Shown here: piece after piece, positions 59,541-64,000 of the stretch | Position numbering within the stretch: the stretch's first letter is position 1 | How the letters are laid out: the number at the start of each line of letters is the position of its first letter | NCBI GenBank assembly: GCA_947172415.1 | Contig: OX359200.1 | Coordinates: 3,908,501 to 3,972,500 of the forward strand | Reading direction: 5' to 3' | DNA from: Chondrosia reniformis | Taxonomy: Eukaryota; Porifera; Demospongiae; Chondrillida; Chondrillidae | Length of the DNA: 64,000 nucleotides | The notes under the pieces: generated by a model | The model's input: the letters and a program-made list of their open reading frames with translations, nothing else | The model's database searches: none | What the model was told of the DNA's origin: nothing | Translations under genes and position numbers: made by a program

Positions 59541-61472
59541 CATGTCATTTAAGGTAGTAGGTATGGCTAAAAGCTTCCTTTAGGGTACATTACTTCTGGG
59601 TATGTAACTCACAAACCATACAGCAAACCATCCTGACTATTGCAGGAGTGATTGTCAAGTAAATTTCTTATAATTTGGTATAAATAAATAATTGATTGAC
59701 ACTTCCGTTATTGCAATAATGTAATTTAAAATCAAAAAATATCTCCTCAGAAAAACTCAAGTACCTTCAGGGAAACTCTATCTAGTTATGCCATTAATGG
59801 CTGGGAAAAACCAAACTTGGCATATATAATCTACAAACGTGTGTGCACAATCCTATGGGAGGCCACCTCCATTTTCTCTTTCATGACCAAGTTATTTACT
59901 TTTTATATAAAAGTTGCGAAAGCTATGATAACTTGTCTGCGCGTGCAATTTTCTAAGTGGCCTCCCATCATTTTTAGCGCATTTCCGTGTGCATTCCGAT
60001 GAACCAAGCCGCGTTTGTTTCGTTAGTAACGTTACAGACTAGATAGCTCAGCAACACCTTGATCTCAGACACTACAATGCCAGAGGAGGCCTTCTTAGAG
60101 GATTTAATGCGTGCTAACTAACCCAACACTAGGAGACGCTTCTATAACACGCATTCAGGTACCTTTTAAGCTTTGCGACCACAGCGATCGCCCACAATAC
60201 GCCAAAGCAAGAAAGTTCTTCAAGCCACCTTAATTGGTGGCTTGAAGAGCTGTGGTTTCACACCTCGTTTCACACCTCGTTTAACACCTCACACCTGTCG
60301 CCAACTAACACATCTTATGTTTACATTCCTGCTAAGTGCGGAACAACTGATCGTTGCAGTCTAGTGATCTAGCAGGCGTATCTCAAACTTCAACAGCTAA
60401 CCTCCCGCTAGCATCTAAATGTTTGGGAATACCTGCGCATAGCAGTAGTTGTTAGGTAATAGCGCACAGCATTAGTTGTAAGGGTATCACTATACGCGAT
60501 GCCAGTTTCATGATAACACAACACTCCTCAATTATTTTTATAATTATCATATAATTACTATAGCCATGCATGTTTGTGTGTATTGTCGCAATGCAATCTA
60601 TATAGTGCTAATGTCGACTACTAGTCGCCTGCCCGCGAACTGGTGCACCTTTAATAGCAGGCCATTTGGCCTGGTGTAGATCTTGGTAGGTGACTGTGTA
60701 CACCTGCATCATTATAAGAGTAAATGTTTTTATATTGATACACTTCTTATACATCCGAATACGTGTATTGGATATGACCAAGACAAGTATGCATACACAC
60801 CGTATTGCCTTCAGGGTCTGGCTTGGGCACTGTATCCAGTTCTTCTGGAAAGCGCGCCCTTATTACATCTTTCAGAGCCGATGGATACACGTAGGTAGGC
60901 TGGTTTCCTTCAAAGTAGCCAGCGCCGACCTTCCCACCGTGCTAGAAGATGACAGGATCGCGTCTTTTAGCTATTTCAGCAAATTCCGAGCACAACTCAC
61001 CCAAAGAATACCGTACAAGCGTCGATACAGCTTGGACCGCCCTGCCCGCCCGATTGCGTCGCTTTGAGTCGTCTTCAGTAAGGCAACAAGGCCCGGCGGT
61101 GCGTTCTCAAAACTACAAAGAAGCACGGTAACCACTAGCGTACAGACGGTGCAGAGCGGTCGCTTACCCATTGTCTACAAATTTTGCTTCCAAGACGACA
61201 ATAGCGTCCTCTAAAGACAACCTCGTCGACACAGCCATGCCTCTTCCTTTGCCAACAGAGCAATTAGAATATGGCCCATCAATTAATCAGTTATTACACT
61301 TGAAATTTCGCACAGATTAAACGTTTTTTGTTTCTCCTATAATTCTTGCAAACTAGTCGTGACCGGCATAAAACTTAGTGAACGTGAATGAGACCCATAA
61401 CCAAACATCTGCACCAAAAATCGTGCAAGTTTGATTTGATCACTTTAACCATACCTACTACCTTAAGACATG
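59541..61472. mobile_element. 1.9-kb inverted-repeat element
   Basis: The left end (59541-59570, CATGTCATTTAAGGTAGTAG, then GTATGGCTAA) and the reverse complement of the right end (61472-61444, CATGTCTTAAGGTAGTAGGT, then ATGGTTAA) match apart from a 2-bp indel and one substitution. TTAA sits at the same place in both ends, which may be a TTAA target site or part of the repeat. The interior is richer in G+C than its surroundings. It contains a second 12-bp inverted pair, ATGGGAGGCCAC/GTGGCCTCCCAT (59855-59866 and 59958-59969), and a CACACCTCGTTT triplication near 60258-60295. No transposase was recognised, so it looks non-autonomous. A - strand piece (SALKDVIRARFPEELD, about 60884) may be captured coding sequence. 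Confidence 0.6.
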
Positions 61473-61823
61473 ATTACACTACATACCAGTTGCCTCCCTC
61501 ATAGTGCCAATCCTTGTGGTTGCTATTGTGATGTTGACTGGCAGTAATGGATCTCCTTTTATGGTAACAGAAATGTCCACTTTCTAATACATGCGCATGG
61601 GTTGTCAAGATACCTTTATACAATCACTCTTCGGTTCACCATCTTTATGCGCTAAAACGATACTCTGGATAGGCCCAGTAGGTTTACCAGTAGATTTGAT
61701 AACGAATTCTTCACCATTGCAATATCGCGTGGTAAAGTAGTTACCTTCCAAAGCAAAATACCAAAGCTTAGTTACTGGCATAGTCCTTCAGCAACTTATC
61801 ATACAACACTTGTTTCAGCTGCA

Positions 61824-61900
61824 GTCTATAGACGACTTTCATATTATTACGTAATATTCCTGACGATTTATGACGTCTTTATGAAAGTCATCTATAGAGC
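61824..61900. repeat. Hairpin-forming inverted repeat
   Basis: TCTATAGACGACTTTCATA and TATGAAAGTCATCTATAGA pair over 19 bp with one mismatch around a ~38-bp AT-rich loop. The hairpin lies about 140 bp upstream of the candidate first exon at 62037. Confidence 0.7.
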
Positions 61901-62036
61901 ATTTTCATCACAGGCATTAGCCATTTTGCGGCTACTTCGCTGGCAAAAGAAACGGCAATTCTGCTCGACTGCAGGCGCTGGAAACTATACTTGTTTCTGA
62001 AGTTAGGAGCCTCTAATTCTCAAGCAATTTGCGAAA

Positions 62037-62387
62037 ATGGACCAGTTTGAAAATACTAATATGTTGCAAGCTAAAAGAAGGAAAGTGGCAGGTATAATTT
62101 GTAAACATTGTTCTATTACAGTAAAACAGTTACTATAGAAGCATTTACGTTCAAACTATGATTAGATATATATATTAAGCTATATACTGCAGCATATCCA
62201 CTGCCAGGAACATAAATCAGCATCAGCTAGTGTCCTACAATAATTCAATAAAAGACAGTGTCATTAAATGATTATTTCAGTAAATGATGATGTATAATTT
62301 TAATCCACAGAAACATTTACAACTACACCTAACACAGAAAGCCATTTGAGTGACACAATGTATTGGGATGATGTTAGTTGTGTACAA
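62037..62387 (+). CDS. Candidate gene 5' exons, unrecognised
   Basis: Exon 62037-62091 (ATG with A at -3, donor GTATAA) and exon 62311-62387 (acceptor ATCCACAG, donor GTATAT) join in phase 1. They read MDQFENTNMLQAKRRKVAE, then TFTTTPNTESHLSDTMYWDD. KRRKV could be a nuclear localisation signal. A YY1-like box (GCCATTTTGCGG, 61920) lies upstream. No further exon was found before the gypsy element, which may have interrupted the gene. Confidence 0.35.
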
Positions 62388-62966
62388 GTATATGTAGCTA
62401 CGTATATACCCATGACATTTGAACCAAAAAGTTTGATGAATAGTACTTTTTTAACACAGAATGACCTAAAGTAAGTATACTGTTAGATACATATAAGAGG
62501 TGTCTAAGAGGAGTCACTGAATAAACTATAGAGGCCAATGGAATTTTTTTATTGTTTCTAATTCTTTCCTCTTGTTTTCTTAACAACTGAATGGCTTTAA
62601 GGTGCCTTTGCATTTACTGTACACTTGATGGGCATAATTATACAGGGCAGGTAAAATCACTTAACATCTAATGTTCAAATGTTCGCAAATTCGCAGAATA
62701 GACTTACACATATTAAGCTCAAAATACAATGTTAAAGAGAAAATTGAATGCTTCAAAGTCTAAAAAACAAAATATATCTTTCCGTAACATGAAGCCATAC
62801 AAAGTAATCGGCAAATTCTGGAGTATATACTATGTACATATTGTTAAATGTATGGCTTCCCTCATTCATACACACGTACTTCAGTATATGGCTTTGTTAA
62901 GAATAACAAAGCATACATATATACAAGCCATTGCAAGCAAGATGCTCAAAATCGACTAGTATAAAA
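62388..62966. other. AT-rich stretch after the candidate exons
   Basis: No exon or known repeat recognised. Contains an inverted pair around TACATTTAACAATATGT/GTACATATTGT near 62832-62850 and several short open frames without similarity. Confidence 0.35.
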
Positions 62967-64000
62967 TGTGCAACATGTGTACATAGGCTTGGCATTTATT
63001 CCTTAACCAAAAAAGTCCATAAAATAAAGCTAACATTATACTCTTATTCGACGATAGTCCGCAACAAGAAAGACAGTTCACACGAGTCTCAATTAATTAT
63101 CTCTACAATGACCTTACAATAAAAAGACAAAAACTATTGTTCTCTCCGGAAGTTATGTCATCCTTATAGTTAACTATCACTAAATAATAAACAGCTAGCT
63201 ATGCAGTTCTAGATCACGCCACATGCATCTCCCTTTCTCCAGTAATTGAGGCGATCAGGAGGGCCAACAAAAGTTCCTGTGCGAGAACGGGTATTGTGGC
63301 TTGGTGTTTCTTGAGTTTGTGGGCCATCATCATTTTGTGTGTTGACTTCTGCTCTCGCATTTAAATGAAAGCGGTTTCTTCTTACTTGTACAGTAGGGGT
63401 TTCGACCAGGTAAGACCTAGGAGCAATATCTCGCTGTATCACACGTCCTGGCACCTGTTTATCATTGGTGCGCACCCATACTGCCTGTTCATCAGACAAC
63501 GGGTCTGAGGATCTTGTGCGATGTCGAACATCTTAGTTGTCTTTTTGCATCTTCTTAAATCGGATATCTTTAAACTTGAAAGAATTCAGATATGACCACT
63601 GAGGCACTAGATTGAGTGTAGGTTGAGGAATGTCAGTGCGCAACTTCCTTCCCATGAGCAATTCCGCTGGACTAAGTCCACACCAGGAGAAAGGTGTTGT
63701 CCTATAGCTAAGTAGAGCTATGTAAGGGTCAGCTGACTTATCTAACAGGGATTTGACCATCTTCACTGATCTCTCTCCTAACCCGTTGCTTTGAGGGTAA
63801 TGTGGGCTGCTTGTGATGTGCTGAAATCCATATTGATCAGCAAATTCTTGCATTTCTTTGGAACTGTATTGTGGACCATTGTCTGAAACAAGGACAGCAG
63901 GGATTCCATGTCATGAAAATAAAGCCTTGAGACTAGCAGACCTCCTTGGATGTAGTTCCGTTCATCTTTTGAACTTCAATGTATCTTGAAAAGTAATCTA
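62967..64000 (-). mobile_element. Ty3/gypsy retrotransposon, 3' end (integrase and LTR)
   Basis: On -, running in from beyond 64000, is the integrase core with its SDNGPQ strand (about 63890), then YPQSNGLGERSVK with the catalytic Glu (about 63785), a GLSPAELLMGRKLR block, and a chromatin-side C-terminal segment (EQAVWVRTND) ending at 63209. Breaks seen: a frame change and a TGA near 63920, and one in-frame TAA at 63533-63535 between the two long pieces. A purine tract (GGAGAAAGGGAGATG, 63241-63227) precedes TGTGGCG. The sequence down to about 62967, ending TTGCACA, is a plausible ~260-bp 3' LTR (inferred, since the 5' LTR is outside the window). The element is inactive. Confidence 0.75.

Overview
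This is a 64 kb piece of animal nuclear DNA. It has GT-AG introns, exon-by-exon homology to conserved animal genes, minisatellites and many transposon relics. The compact tandem genes, the frequent TACGTA/ACGTACGT words in introns, and transposon families I associate with sponges and cnidarians point to a demosponge, possibly Amphimedon-like. That placement is an inference. There is no bacterial-type operon, CRISPR array or rRNA.

Gene-dense part (1-40.5 kb, all + strand). The 3' half of a syntaxin-16-type SNARE gene ends at 5086. A complete CNOT10 gene (16 coding exons, 671 aa) runs from 5360 to 12325. A complete CARMIL gene (33 coding exons, about 1572 aa) runs from 12438 to 40498. The gaps are only 273 and 112 bp. 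I rebuilt the exons from splice sites, and reading-frame phase is kept throughout. The introns hold a degenerate LINE-like reverse transcriptase (in STX16), several fold-back/MITE elements, and minisatellites with 36-, 29-, 39-, 27- and 19-bp units. The three genes serve unrelated processes (endosome-to-Golgi fusion, mRNA deadenylation, actin capping-protein control), so their adjacency reflects compaction rather than a pathway.

Transposon-rich part (40.5-64 kb). In order: a near-perfect 373-bp palindrome; a small candidate gene; a degenerate transposase-like gene of an uncharacterised family (43.4-45.1 kb); and a two-gene DNA transposon (about 48.12-52.50 kb) with a SWIM-YqaJ-PHD gene and a convergent THAP-DDE transposase gene between inverted terminal repeats, of ISL2EU type. 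Next come a Tc1/mariner relic, a pogo-type (CENP-B HTH) relic, a candidate + strand gene 3' end, and a multi-exon - strand gene with a ParB-like signature. A 1.9-kb inverted-repeat element, a candidate first exon pair, and the 3' end of a Ty3/gypsy element running off the window complete it.

The most interesting items are the two-gene transposon with its inverted repeats, the eukaryotic ParB-like gene, the palindrome, and the dual-strand-open minisatellite in CARMIL intron 2.
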